Origin: PALSA-555 sp963731625
GTDB taxonomy: Bacteria > Actinomycetota > Acidimicrobiia > IMCC26256 > PALSA-555
Length of the DNA: 64,000 nt
Assembly: GCA_963731625.1 (NCBI GenBank)
Contig: CAVSWH010000001.1
Coordinates: 682,001-746,000 of the forward strand
Reading direction: 5' to 3'
The position numbers and the translations under genes were made by a program. Below, piece after piece: positions 55,207 to 63,836 of this stretch. The notes below the pieces were generated by a model. That model was not told where the DNA came from. It was given only the letters and a program-made list of their open reading frames with translations, and searched no databases. Within the stretch, counting starts at the first letter, position 1, and the number at the start of each line of letters is the position of its first letter.

Positions 55207-58095
55207 TCAGGCGTCGACGGTGTCCGCGACCCGCTCGCTGACCACGCGCGTCGAGCCGCCCGGGGGCATCGTCACGCCGTAGAGGATGTCAGCCGCCTCC
55301 ATCGTGCGCTTCTGGTGGGTGACGATGACGAGCTGCGCCTCGTCCCGGAACTCGTGGACGAGGTCCAGGAACCGGTGCAGGTTGACGTCGTCGAGCGCGG
55401 CTTCGACCTCGTCGAGCAGGTAGAAGGGCGAGGGCCGGGCGCGGAAGACGGCGAAGAGGTACGCGAGCGCGGTGAGGGATCGCTCCCCGCCGGAGAGCAG
55501 GGAGAGGCGCCGGACCGTCTTGCCCGACGGCCGGGCGTCGACCTCGATGCCGGTGTTCAGCAGGTCGTCGGGGTCGAGCAGCGTGAGCCGGCCGGCGCCA
55601 CCCGGGAAGAGGGTGGCGAACAGCGCGCCGAAGTGGGTGCTCACGTCGGCGAACGCCTCCTCGAAGACCCGCACGATCTCGCGGTCCACGGCGCGGATCA
55701 CCCGTGTGAGCTCGCGGCGGCTGCCCCGGACGTCGTCGAGCTGGGTCCCGAGGAACTCGTTGCGCTCCTGCAAGGCGCGGTGCTCCTCGAGCGCGAGCGG
55801 GTTGATGGGCCCCATGAGCCGGAGGTCGCGCTCGAGCTCGCGCGCCCGCCCGGCGATCGTGCTGCCCTCCGGGACCTCGGGCTGGGGCGCGTCGAGCGCG
55901 ACGCCCGGCTCGACGTCGAAGTCGGCGCGCAGCGTGTCGACGGTCGTGTCGAATCGGAGCCGGGCCTCGGCCTCCTCGACGTCGAGGCGCGCGGCGCGCT
56001 CGCGCACCCCCGTGAGCTCGCCCTCGAGCGCGCGCCGCTCGACGCGCAGCGCCTCGAGCTGCTCGGCGGAGAGGCGCGCCGACTCGGTCTCCCGGCGGCG
56101 GCGCTCGCGCAGCCGGTCCGACAGCGTGTCGACCCGCGCCCGGTGCTCGGCGAGCCGGCGCGCGACCGTGGCGAGCGCCTCGTCGCGGGCGAGCAGGTCG
56201 AGGCGCTGGCGCTCGGCGGCGGCCTGCGCGGCGGGATCGCGGTCGGCGAGGCGCGCGTCGATGTCAGCGAGCCGGCTGGTCAGCAGGGCGCGCCGCTCCT
56301 CGACGGTGGCCCGGTGCAGCTCGGCGGCGCGCGCCGCGCCGAGCGCGGCCCGCGCCGTCTCGACGGTGCGCTCGGCCTCGGCGCGGGAGACCTCGGCGGC
56401 GGTCGCGTGGGCCTGCGCCTCCTCGAGCGCCCGCTGGGTCACGGCGGCGCCGTGCTCGCCGCCGACGTGCCACGGGCCGTCGCCGCCGAGGCGGTCCCCG
56501 TGGGGCGTCACGGCGACGACGCCGGGATGCTCGACGACGAGGTCGAGCGCGGCGCGCCAGTCGTCGACGAGGACGTGACGGTCGAGGAGACGGCCGAGCG
56601 CGACGTGCAGCGCGTCGTCGTGGGCCCGGACCGCGTCGCGCAGCGGCCGGGTGCCGGCCGGCGTGTCGCGGGCGGGCGGGCCGAGGTCGTCGCCGAGCAC
56701 GAGGAGCAGCGCCGCGGTCTCGCCGGCCCGCAGGCGGGTGATGGCCTCGCGCGCGGCGCGGGCGTCGCGCACCACGACGGCGCGCATCGCGTCGCCGAGC
56801 GCGGAGCTCACGGCGGCCTCGGCGCCCGGCTCGATCTCGAGGTGGTCGACGAGCGGGCCCAGGACACCGCCGACGGCGTCGAGCTCACCGACCGCGGCCT
56901 CGGCGCGCGCGGCGCGCAGCTGGCGCTCGAGCGCGTCGGCGCCGGCGCGGGCGCGGGCGGCGTCCCCCTCGGCGTTCCGCCAGCGCTCCTCGGCGGCGCG
57001 CAGCGTGTCCTCGGCCGTGGCAACGGCCTCGAGCGCCTCCGTGCCGGGCAGGGTGAGCTCGGCGGCGTCGAGCGCCGCGAGGTCGTTGCGCAGCGTCACC
57101 GCGTCGGCGACGAGGGTCTCGACGACGCCGGTGTCGGCGGCGCTCGCCAGCTCGCGCTCGAGGCCGCGTCGCTTCTCGGCGAGAAGCGCGGCGAGGCCGC
57201 GGCCGCGCTCGCGCAGCGCCTCCACGCGCGCGACCCACTCGGCGAGGCCCTCGACGCCGAGCACCGTGAGGGACGCCTCGGCGCCGATGACGGCGTCGTC
57301 GAGCTCGGCGAGGCGCGTGTGCAGCTCGGTGTCGCGCTCACCGAGGGCCTGGTGCTCGTCGCGCAGGCGCGCCAGGCGCGTCTGGAGCCCGGCGAGCTGG
57401 TGGCCGATGAGATAGAGGCGCAGGGCCCGCAGCTCGTCGACGACCGCGCCGTGGCGCTCCGCGGCCCGGGCCTGACGTTCGAGCGGCGCGAGCTGCCGCC
57501 GCACCTCCCGGAGCAGGTCCTGAAGGCGCACCAGGTTCGCCTCGGTGGCGACGAGGCGGCGCTCGGCCCGCTCCTTGCGGCGCCGGAACTTCAGGATCCC
57601 CGCCGCCTCCTCGATGATCGCCCGCCGGTCGTCGGGCGTCGCCGAGAGGATCGTGTCGAGCTGGCCCTGCCCGACGATCACGTGCTGCTGGCGGCCGATC
57701 CCGGTGTCGGACAGCAGCTCTTGGAGGTCGAGGAGCCGACAGGGGACGCCGTTCAGCTGGTACTCGGATTCACCGGTGCGGAACAGGCTGCGGGTGATCG
57801 TCACCTCGCTGAACTCGATCGGCAGGAGATGCGCCGAGTTGTCGATCGTGAGCGACACCTCGGCGCGGCCGAGCGCCGGGCGGCTGGGCGTGCCGGCGAA
57901 GATCACGTCGTCCATCCGCGCGCCGCGCAGCGTGCGCGGCCCCTGCGCGCCGAGCACCCACGCGACGGCGTCGACGAGGTTCGACTTGCCCGAGCCGTTC
58001 GGGCCGACGACGACGGTGACGCCCGGCTCGAAGTCCAGCGTCGTCTTGTCGGCGAACGACTTGAAGCCCCGCAGGGTCAGGGCCTTCAGGAACAC
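55207..58095 (-). CDS. smc: Chromosome segregation protein SMC (shorter than usual)
   Basis: SMC dimerises through a hinge and, with ScpAB, loads onto DNA to individualise chromosomes. The protein starts VFLKALTLRGFKSFADKTTL, with Walker A VVVGPNGSGKSNLVDAVAWV; the signature LSLLSGGERSLTALAYLFAV and Walker B FYLLDEVEAALDD are at the C-terminus. The hinge lies near residues 425-590 (GGVLGPLVDHLEIEPGAEAA). From GTG 58095 it has 962 residues against about 1,150-1,200 in most relatives; the loss is from both coiled-coil arms. All head motifs are present, so I believe it functional. The reading frame extends upstream to 58305 but GTG 58095 matches the family start. Confidence 0.95.
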   Translation of the reverse strand: MFLKALTLRGFKSFADKTTLDFEPGVTVVVGPNGSGKSNLVDAVAWVLGAQGPRTLRGARMDDVIFAGTPSRPALGRAEVSLTIDNSAHLLPIEFSEVTITRSLFRTGESEYQLNGVPCRLLDLQELLSDTGIGRQQHVIVGQGQLDTILSATPDDRRAIIEEAAGILKFRRRKERAERRLVATEANLVRLQDLLREVRRQLAPLERQARAAERHGAVVDELRALRLYLIGHQLAGLQTRLARLRDEHQALGERDTELHTRLAELDDAVIGAEASLTVLGVEGLAEWVARVEALRERGRGLAALLAEKRRGLERELASAADTGVVETLVADAVTLRNDLAALDAAELTLPGTEALEAVATAEDTLRAAEERWRNAEGDAARARAGADALERQLRAARAEAAVGELDAVGGVLGPLVDHLEIEPGAEAAVSSALGDAMRAVVVRDARAAREAITRLRAGETAALLLVLGDDLGPPARDTPAGTRPLRDAVRAHDDALHVALGRLLDRHVLVDDWRAALDLVVEHPGVVAVTPHGDRLGGDGPWHVGGEHGAAVTQRALEEAQAHATAAEVSRAEAERTVETARAALGAARAAELHRATVEERRALLTSRLADIDARLADRDPAAQAAAERQRLDLLARDEALATVARRLAEHRARVDTLSDRLRERRRRETESARLSAEQLEALRVERRALEGELTGVRERAARLDVEEAEARLRFDTTVDTLRADFDVEPGVALDAPQPEVPEGSTIAGRARELERDLRLMGPINPLALEEHRALQERNEFLGTQLDDVRGSRRELTRVIRAVDREIVRVFEEAFADVSTHFGALFATLFPGGAGRLTLLDPDDLLNTGIEVDARPSGKTVRRLSLLSGGERSLTALAYLFAVFRARPSPFYLLDEVEAALDDVNLHRFLDLVHEFRDEAQLVIVTHQKRTMEAADILYGVTMPPGGSTRVVSERVADTVDA

Positions 58096-58214
58096 CTGGC
58101 GGCTCCTTCGCTTTCGCGGATCGTAGCGACACCCTCGTGCCCCTCCGGGGAGCGGGCGGCGGCGGGTGACCCGGTGCACGCCGCGCCCGGCGCCCCGGTG
58201 GCCGGCCGGCGGGC

Positions 58215-58490
58215 TCAGGCGAGCCCGAAGCCGGCCACGCCGGTCGGGGGCTCGTCGCGACCCTCGACGCCGTCGACGCGGGCCTGCGGCGGGCCGAGCG
58301 CGCACCAGGCCTCGACGGCCGCGACCCCGTCGGGGGACCCTTCGAGGACGACGTCGACGCGCCCGTCGGCGAGGTTGCGGACGAACCCGTCGACGCCGCG
58401 GTGGACCGCCTCGGCGCGGCAGCGGTCGCGGAACCAGACCCCCTGGACCCGCCCGGAGATCCAGAGGTGGCGGCGGACCCGGTCGGTCAC
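58215..58490 (-). CDS. acyP: Acylphosphatase
   Basis: A 91-residue acylphosphatase (acylphosphate hydrolase). The signature VQGVWFRDRC and the catalytic Arg/Asn region (GFVRNLADGRVDVVLEG; Asn in VRNLADG) are intact. ATG 58490 lies just before the mutM stop. The 119 bp to smc (58096-58214) hold no gene. Confidence 0.92.
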   Translation of the reverse strand: MTDRVRRHLWISGRVQGVWFRDRCRAEAVHRGVDGFVRNLADGRVDVVLEGSPDGVAAVEAWCALGPPQARVDGVEGRDEPPTGVAGFGLA

Positions 58491-58491
58491 G

Positions 58492-59328
58492 TCAGACCTG
58501 GCAGGCCTCGCAGTAGAAGGTGGAGCGGCCGCCGTAGCGCTCCCGCCGGATGAGGTGGCGGCAGCGCCGGCAGTACTCGCCGTCGCGGGCGTACACGTTG
58601 TGGTGCAGCTGGAAGTCGCCGGGCTTGCCGAACAGGTCGACGTACTGCTCGTCGGCGAGCGACGACCCGCGGTACTTCACCGCGTCCTGGAGCACCTCCA
58701 CCATCGAGCGGTAGAGACGCCGGACCTCCTGGGAGGACAGCGAGTCGCTCGGACGGTCCCAGCGCAGCCCCGCACCCCACAGGATCTCGTCGCTGTAGAC
58801 GTTGCCGATCCCGGCGAGGAACTTCTGGTCCATGAGCAGCGGCTTGAGCTTCGTGTGCCGCTGCGAGATGAGGTGCCCGAACTGCTCCCAGGACATCGCG
58901 GTCTCGAGCGGGTCGAGGCCGAGGTGGTTCAGCTCGCTCACCTTGTTCAGCGCGTCGGCCTCGGTCACGAACATCTCACCGAACGTGCGCGGGTCGACGA
59001 AGCGCAGCTGGCCGCCCTGGGTGAACGTGATCACGACGTGGGTGTGCTTGCCGCGCGTCTCGCGTGCGGTCTTGGCCCGCAGGAGCTGGCCGGACATGCC
59101 GAGATGGATGATGAGCACGTCGCCGCCCTCGAGCCGGCACAGCAGGTACTTCCCGCGGCGCTCGACCCCGATGATCTTCTTGCCCTCGAGGCGGGTGATG
59201 AACTGTTTGCGGTTGTGATGGCGTCGCACGGAGCGCATGCCGTCGACCTCGACGCCCTTGATGCGCTTCCCGACGACCTCGCGCTCGAGGTCGCGTCGGA
59301 CGACCTCCACCTCAGGCAACTCCGGCAT
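58492..59328 (-). CDS. mutM: Formamidopyrimidine-DNA glycosylase (Fpg/MutM)
   Basis: Base-excision enzyme for oxidised purines. The 278-residue protein begins MPELPEVEVVRRDLE: Pro2 and Glu3 are catalytic, and the PELPEVE start fixes the initiation codon. Lys58-like GKKIIGVERRGKYLLCRL, DPRTFGEMFV, FLAGIGNVYSDEILW, and the C-terminal zinc finger CRRCRHLIRRERYGGRSTFY followed by CEAC complete it. The gene overlaps rnc by 17 nt. Confidence 0.96.
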   Translation of the reverse strand: MPELPEVEVVRRDLEREVVGKRIKGVEVDGMRSVRRHHNRKQFITRLEGKKIIGVERRGKYLLCRLEGGDVLIIHLGMSGQLLRAKTARETRGKHTHVVITFTQGGQLRFVDPRTFGEMFVTEADALNKVSELNHLGLDPLETAMSWEQFGHLISQRHTKLKPLLMDQKFLAGIGNVYSDEILWGAGLRWDRPSDSLSSQEVRRLYRSMVEVLQDAVKYRGSSLADEQYVDLFGKPGDFQLHHNVYARDGEYCRRCRHLIRRERYGGRSTFYCEACQV

Positions 59329-60025
59329 CGGCTCCCTCAGTCTCGTGGAGGCGCTGCCAGGCAAGGCGGGCCGCGGCCTGCTCGGCCTGCTTCTTGGAGC
59401 GCCCCTCTCCCTCGCCGCACACCTCGCCGTTGAGGCGCACGCGCGCAAAGAACCGCTTCGAGTGGTCCGGACCCTCGGCGCGCACCTGGTAGCGGGGCAG
59501 CTGGTCGAAGCGCTGCGCGGCGAGCTCCTGGAGGCGGGTCTTGAAGTCCTCGCCGCCGGGGCCGGCTGCGCTCGCCCGAATGCGGTCGTCGAGGAGGCGC
59601 AGCACGAGCTCCTCGGCGGCGGACCAGCCGCCGTCGAGGTACACCGCGGCGATGACGGCCTCCATCGCGTCGGCGAGGATCGACGGCTTCCCGCGACCAC
59701 CCGAGGCGTCCTCGCCCTTGCCGAGGGCGAGCGCCGGGCCGAGCTCGACGCCCGTCGCCAGGTCGGCGAGCACCTCGGCGTTCACGACGGAGGCGCGCAC
59801 CTTCGCCAGCTCGCCCTCGGGCAGCTCCGGGTACTCGTCGTAGATGTGGACGGTGACCACGAGGCCGAGCACGGCGTCGCCGAGGAACTCGAGGCGCTCG
59901 TTCGAGGAGGTGTCGGGATGCTCGGCGCAGTAGGAGCGGTGCGTCAGCGCCGCCTCGAGCAGGCCGGGATCCTGGAACTTATGGCCGAGCGCCGCCCCGA
60001 GGCGGGCCCGCGCGTCGTGGCTCAT
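59312..60025 (-). CDS. rnc: Ribonuclease III
   Basis: RNase III processes rRNA and other double-stranded RNA. The 237-residue protein has the catalytic signature NERLEFLGDAVLGLVV, the second acidic site LADAMEAVIAAVYLDGG, and a C-terminal dsRNA-binding domain (DFKTRLQELAAQRFDQLPRY; RSKKQAEQAAARLAWQRLHE). ATG 60025 overlaps the acpP stop (ATGA). Confidence 0.96.
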   Translation of the reverse strand: MSHDARARLGAALGHKFQDPGLLEAALTHRSYCAEHPDTSSNERLEFLGDAVLGLVVTVHIYDEYPELPEGELAKVRASVVNAEVLADLATGVELGPALALGKGEDASGGRGKPSILADAMEAVIAAVYLDGGWSAAEELVLRLLDDRIRASAAGPGGEDFKTRLQELAAQRFDQLPRYQVRAEGPDHSKRFFARVRLNGEVCGEGEGRSKKQAEQAAARLAWQRLHETEGADAGVA

Positions 60026-60330
60026 GACGTCGCGCCGCCCCCTTCGAGCCGGGCGACGACGTAGTCGACGGCTTCGCGCACGGTGTGCAGGTCGGCGAGG
60101 TCCTCGTCGTCGACGTGGAAGCCGACGGTGCGCTCGCCGAGCTCCTCCTCGAGCTCCTCGACGAGCTCGATGAGCGCCAGCGAATCCGCGTCGAGGTCCT
60201 CGACGAAGCGCGCGTCGAGCGTGATCTGATCCTCGTCGATCTCGAGGATCGCGGCGAGACGCTCGCGGACGAGGCCGAACACCTCGTCGGGGCCGAGCGG
60301 GGTGCGCTCGACGTGGGTCTCAGCGGGCAT
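60022..60330 (-). CDS. acpP: Acyl carrier protein
   Basis: A 102-residue acidic acyl carrier protein. The phosphopantetheine site is Ser in EDLDADSLALIELVEELEE. The C-terminus (VGFHVDDEDLADLHTVREAV) matches the usual IPDEDAEKI-helix IV region. Slightly longer than the 78-residue canonical ACP because of N-terminal and C-terminal additions. ATG 60330 overlaps the plsX stop by 11 nt. Order plsX-acpP-rnc is typical. Confidence 0.92.
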   Translation of the reverse strand: MPAETHVERTPLGPDEVFGLVRERLAAILEIDEDQITLDARFVEDLDADSLALIELVEELEEELGERTVGFHVDDEDLADLHTVREAVDYVVARLEGGGATS

Positions 60331-61324
60331 TCGCCACCGCCTCCTGCATGCGCCGCACGGCACCGGCCTGCACGCAGTCGGCGGCGAGCTGCACCGAGCT
60401 CACCACGGCGCGCGCCGACGAGTTGCCGTGCGAGATGACGCACACGCCGTCGACGCCGAGCAGCACGGCGCCGCCGGTCACGTCGGGGTCGTACGCCTGG
60501 GCGGCCTCGAGGAGCCGCGGGGTGATGACGGTCGCGGCCTCGCGGGTCTCGGGCGTGGCGTCGAGCACGCCGAACACGACGCCGGCGAGGGAGCGCAGGG
60601 CACCCTCCATGCTCTTCAGCGCGACGTTGCCGGTGAAGCCGTCGGTGACGATGACGTCGGCGCGCCCCGCGTGCATGAAGTCGGAGCCCTCGACGTTGCC
60701 GACGAAGCCGGGGACGCTGTGCAGCAGCTGGTAGCTGCGGCGGCGCAGGTCGTCGCCCTTGCCCGGCTCCTCGCCGTTGGAGAGCAGCCCGATCGTGGGC
60801 GCGTCGAGCCCGTAGCGGGCGCGGGCGTACGCGCCGCCCATCTGGGCGTAGAGGAGCAGCCGCTCGGGCGACGCGTCGACAACCGCACCGGCGTCGACGA
60901 GCACCTGGGGATGATGCCCCGGTACGGGGATCGGCACGGCGATCGCCGGGCTCGGCACACCGCGGAAGCGCTTCATGCGCAGCACCGCCGCCGCGGTGAC
61001 CGCGCCGGTGTTGCCGGCGCTCACCATCGCGTCCGCCGCGCCGTCGTGCACCGCCCGGGCGCACACGACGATGGAGGAGTCCTTCTGCTTGCGCACCGCG
61101 CCGAGCGGCTCGTCGTCCATCGCGATCACGTCCCGGGCGTCGACGAGCGTCAGGAGCTCGGGGAGCGGGTCGGGGAGCAGCGGGCGCAGCTCCTCGACGC
61201 GCCCGTGGAGCAGGATCCGCACGCCGAGCGTGGTGGCCGCCTCGAGCGCGCCGGCGACGATCTCGCCCGGCGCGCGGTCGCCGCCCATGGCGTCGACGGC
61301 GACCGTGCAGCGCGCGTCGGCCAC
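60320..61324 (-). CDS. plsX: Phosphate acyltransferase PlsX
   Basis: PlsX converts acyl-ACP to acyl-phosphate for phospholipid synthesis. The 334-residue protein shows VAVDAMGGDRAPGEIVAGAL, VSAGNTGAVTAAAVLRMKRF, GLLSNGEEPGKGDDLRRRSY, VIVTDGFTGNVALKSMEG and AVLLGVDGVCVISHGNSSAR. GTG 61324, 4 nt after rpmF. Confidence 0.96.
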   Translation of the reverse strand: MADARCTVAVDAMGGDRAPGEIVAGALEAATTLGVRILLHGRVEELRPLLPDPLPELLTLVDARDVIAMDDEPLGAVRKQKDSSIVVCARAVHDGAADAMVSAGNTGAVTAAAVLRMKRFRGVPSPAIAVPIPVPGHHPQVLVDAGAVVDASPERLLLYAQMGGAYARARYGLDAPTIGLLSNGEEPGKGDDLRRRSYQLLHSVPGFVGNVEGSDFMHAGRADVIVTDGFTGNVALKSMEGALRSLAGVVFGVLDATPETREAATVITPRLLEAAQAYDPDVTGGAVLLGVDGVCVISHGNSSARAVVSSVQLAADCVQAGAVRRMQEAVANAR

Positions 61325-61328
61325 GGGC

Positions 61329-61508
61329 TCAGTCCACCTCGATGCGCTGCCTGCCCCGGTAGTAGCCGCAGTTCGTGCACACCCGGTGCGGCAGCTTCAC
61401 CGCGCCGCAGTGGGGGCAGAGCGAGCGGGGCGGCGGGTCGAGGCGGCGGTTCGCGGAGCGGCGGCTGTGGGTGCGGCTCCGGGGCGTCTTGCGCTTCGGG
61501 ACGGCCAT
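61329..61508 (-). CDS. rpmF: 50S ribosomal protein L32
   Basis: A 59-residue ribosomal protein, too short to be obvious in a frame scan. MAVPKRKTPRSRTHSRRSAN is the family N-terminus, and the zinc-binding cysteines are CPHCG and CTNCG (a C+ paralogue, needing zinc). ATG 61508 lies 12 nt after the DUF177 stop and the TGA lies 4 nt before plsX. Confidence 0.94.
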   Translation of the reverse strand: MAVPKRKTPRSRTHSRRSANRRLDPPPRSLCPHCGAVKLPHRVCTNCGYYRGRQRIEVD

Positions 61509-61520
61509 CGGCGGGGTCTC

Positions 61521-61985
61521 CTAGAGCTCGAGCTCGGACAGGGCCCGCCAGCGGGGATCGACGTCGGGTTCGGCGTCGTCGCTCGCCTGGGAGGGCAGCG
61601 GGCAGGGTGGATCGCAGTGCGGCGCCAGCGGCAGCTCGAGGAGCACCGTGTCGCGCGCGAGCTGGTCGAGATCGAGCTCGTGGCCGTCGAGCAGGTAGGT
61701 CTCACCGGGGACCGGGTCGGGCTCGAAGAGCTCATCGACGTGTAGCTCGAGGGGCCGGGCGAGCCGCGTGAGGCAGCGGGCGCAGTCGCCCCGCCAGGTG
61801 GCCGAGATCGTGCCCCGCACGACAATGCCCTCCGAGATGCGCTCGAGATCCAGGACGACCGCCACCGGGTCGGTGACCTCGGCGGCGGTACCGGCGAGGT
61901 CCTCGACCGGCTCGGTCAGGCGGACCGTCCGTCGCGCCCCCGGATGGCGGAGCAGATCGGCGACGTCAATGCGAAAGCTGGACAT
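61521..61985 (-). CDS. DUF177 (YceD) family protein
   Basis: A 154-residue YceD-family protein. Typical are ISATWRGDCARCLTRLARPL, VDELFEPDP and LDLDQLARDTVLLELPLAPH, then CDPPCPL with two cysteines. The family is always next to rpmF; in plants and bacteria it is linked to 23S rRNA processing. Located 12 nt before rpmF, as expected. Confidence 0.93.
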   Translation of the reverse strand: MSSFRIDVADLLRHPGARRTVRLTEPVEDLAGTAAEVTDPVAVVLDLERISEGIVVRGTISATWRGDCARCLTRLARPLELHVDELFEPDPVPGETYLLDGHELDLDQLARDTVLLELPLAPHCDPPCPLPSQASDDAEPDVDPRWRALSELEL

Positions 61986-62071
61986 TCGGGCGGCCTCGAG
62001 CGGTGCGGCATCCCAGGATACCAGCGGGGCCTCGACCCGGCTGAGAGACCGAAAGATGGGTCTTTGAGGCT

Positions 62072-62629
62072 TTAGGGCGCTTTGCCAGCCTTCCCGGCCT
62101 CGTCCTGGTCGAAGACGGGGACCTCCTCGCGCTCCTCGGCCCCGTCGTCGTCCTCTTCCTCGGGGGGCAGCTCGACGGCGAGGCGGTCGCGGCCCTTGCG
62201 GACGCCGGTCATCGTCTTGTCGAGCAGGCCCTCGAGCGCGGCGAGGCGCGCGTCGACGTAGTCCTCGGCCGCGTGCTGCAGCCGCCGGGCCTCGGCCTCG
62301 GCGTCGGCGATGACCTGCTGGGCGGCGCGGCGCGCCTCGCGGACGATGTCGCTGCGCTCGACCATCCGCTCGGCCTGCACCCGCGCCGACTCGACGAGCT
62401 CCCCGGATTCGCGCTGCGCCGTGGTGAGGTACTCCTGGCGCTCCTTCAACAGCCAGCGGGCGTGGCGCAGCTCGGCGGGGAGCGAGCCGAGCGCCCGGTT
62501 GATGAGCTCGACCGCCTCGTCGCGGTTCACGAGCACCGAGGCCGACATCGGCATGGTGCGGGCGCCCTCGACGAGGTCGCGGAGCTGCTCGAGGAGCGCC
62601 TCGAGGTGGCGGCCCTCGGCCTCGCTCAT
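62072..62629 (-). CDS. Coiled-coil cell-division-initiation-like protein (Rv2927c-type)
   Basis: A 185-residue hydrophilic protein with a long coiled coil. EAEGRHLEALLEQLRDLVEG opens it, QYLTTAQRESGELVESARVQ-like helix (EYLTTAQRESGELVESARVQ) and RRAAQQVIADAEAEARRLQH are heptad-rich, and an acidic C-terminus (PPEEEDDDGAEEREE) ends it. The protein resembles the DivIVA-like product next to coaD in mycobacteria, thought to belong to the cell-envelope or division machinery. Start ATG 62629 overlaps the coaD stop (ATGA). Confidence 0.78.
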   Translation of the reverse strand: MSEAEGRHLEALLEQLRDLVEGARTMPMSASVLVNRDEAVELINRALGSLPAELRHARWLLKERQEYLTTAQRESGELVESARVQAERMVERSDIVREARRAAQQVIADAEAEARRLQHAAEDYVDARLAALEGLLDKTMTGVRKGRDRLAVELPPEEEDDDGAEEREEVPVFDQDEAGKAGKAP

Positions 62630-63114
62630 CCCGTCCCGGGGCCGAAGCGCTCGGCGAGGCGCTTGGCGACGAGCGGCGGGACCATGCTCGACACGTCCCC
62701 GCCGAAGCGGGCCACCTCCCGCACCAGGCTCGAGGAGAGGAAGGAGTGCTGGGGGCTGGTGGAGATGAAGAAGGTGTCGATGCCCGAGAGGCGCTGGTTC
62801 ATCTGGGCCATCTGGAGCTCGTAGTCGAAGTCCGACACCGCCCGCAGCCCCTTCACGATCGCCTGGGCCCCCTTGTCCTTCGCGAAGTCGACGAGCAGGC
62901 CCTTGAAGAAGTCGATCTCGATGTTGTCGAGGTGGCTCGTGACCTCGTGGAGCATCTCCTGGCGCTCTTCGAGGGTGAACAGCGACTGGGACTTCTGCGG
63001 GTTGCGGATCACCGCCACGATGACCTCGTCGAAGTGGCACGCGGTCCGCTCGATGATGTCGAGGTGTCCGAGCGTCACCGGGTCGAACGAGCCCGGGCAG
63101 AGTGCGGTGGCCAC
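62626..63114 (-). CDS. coaD: Phosphopantetheine adenylyltransferase
   Basis: CoaD makes dephospho-CoA from phosphopantetheine and ATP. The 162-residue protein has the signature CPGSFDPVTLGHLDIIERTA, VAVIRNPQKSQSLFTLEERQ and VKGLRAVSDFDYELQMAQMN, and FFISTSPQHSFLSSSLVREV. GTG 63114; 11 nt after rsmD. Confidence 0.97.
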   Translation of the reverse strand: MATALCPGSFDPVTLGHLDIIERTACHFDEVIVAVIRNPQKSQSLFTLEERQEMLHEVTSHLDNIEIDFFKGLLVDFAKDKGAQAIVKGLRAVSDFDYELQMAQMNQRLSGIDTFFISTSPQHSFLSSSLVREVARFGGDVSSMVPPLVAKRLAERFGPGTG

Positions 63115-63125
63115 ACGGTCGCTCC

Positions 63126-63686
63126 TCAGGAACCAGGGGTAGGACCGAGGGTGATAAGGAGCGTATCGCCGTAGGGGCGTCGTGACCGGACGTCGAGCCC
63201 GGCGGGGGGCGCCGGCTCGGGGCCGGCCCGGGCCGTCTCGACCACAACCCGGGCGTCGGCGCCCAGCCAGCCGGGCCGCGTGAGGCCGGCGAGGACCGCC
63301 GGGAGCTCGGCGGGCGCCGTGTCGTAGGGCGGGTCGAGGAGCACGAGGGCGAACGGCGCCTCGGGCGGCGCCGGACCGTCGACGAAGGTGGCCGCCCGGG
63401 CGCGCCGCACCCGGGCGACGTCCGCGAACCCGGTCGCGGCCGTGTTCGCCTCGCAGGCGGCGACCGCCGCCGCCGCGTCGTCGACGAGCACGGCACGCGC
63501 CGCGCCGCGCGAGAGGGCCTCGAGCGCCAGCGCACCGCTGCCGGCGTAGAGCTCGAGGACCGTCGCGTCGACGACGAAGTCACCGAGCGACGCGAAGAGC
63601 GCCTCGCGGACTCGTTCGGCCGTCGGGCGGATCCCCGGCGGTGTCACCAGGCGTCGCCCGCCCGCCGCGCCGCTGACGACGCGCAC
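63126..63686 (-). CDS. rsmD: 16S rRNA (guanine(966)-N(2))-methyltransferase RsmD
   Basis: Methylates G966 of 16S rRNA. The 186-residue protein has RVVSGAAGGRRLVTPPGIRP, TAERVREALFASLGDFVVDA, VLELYAGSGALALEALSRGA (SAM-binding motif I) and the catalytic LVLLDPPYD. I chose GTG 63686 (VRVVSGAAGG); the frame runs upstream to 63731 with a less likely start. Order rsmD-coaD is standard. Confidence 0.93.
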   Translation of the reverse strand: MRVVSGAAGGRRLVTPPGIRPTAERVREALFASLGDFVVDATVLELYAGSGALALEALSRGAARAVLVDDAAAAVAACEANTAATGFADVARVRRARAATFVDGPAPPEAPFALVLLDPPYDTAPAELPAVLAGLTRPGWLGADARVVVETARAGPEPAPPAGLDVRSRRPYGDTLLITLGPTPGS

Positions 63687-63765
63687 GCGCCCGGTGCGGC
63701 GCCGCCGGCTCCGATGTGCGTTCACACCCACAGTGTCGTCGCCACGGCACCGTGCGGCGCCGCGT

Positions 63766-63782
63766 TGAGTAGCACCTACTCA
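63766..63782. promoter_or_regulatory. Perfect palindrome TGAGTAG-CAC-CTACTCA
   Basis: A 17-bp inverted repeat with 7-bp arms and a 3-bp centre, 55-71 bp upstream of the ATG at 63837 and 80-96 bp upstream of rsmD on the other side. The size fits a dimeric regulator. It does not resemble the DosR-like boxes. Confidence 0.5.
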
Positions 63783-63836
63783 GGCTCGGTCGCGGCGCCC
63801 GACACATGATCGATCCGGAGCAGGAGGAGCGACGCG

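Noticed and set aside
55114..59433. Very long open frame (over 1,400 codons) on the plus strand opposite smc and mutM
   Set aside because: It is the antisense of conserved genes; the Asp/Val/Glu-rich composition is typical of the shadow frame of GC-rich coding sequence, and it has no family motifs.
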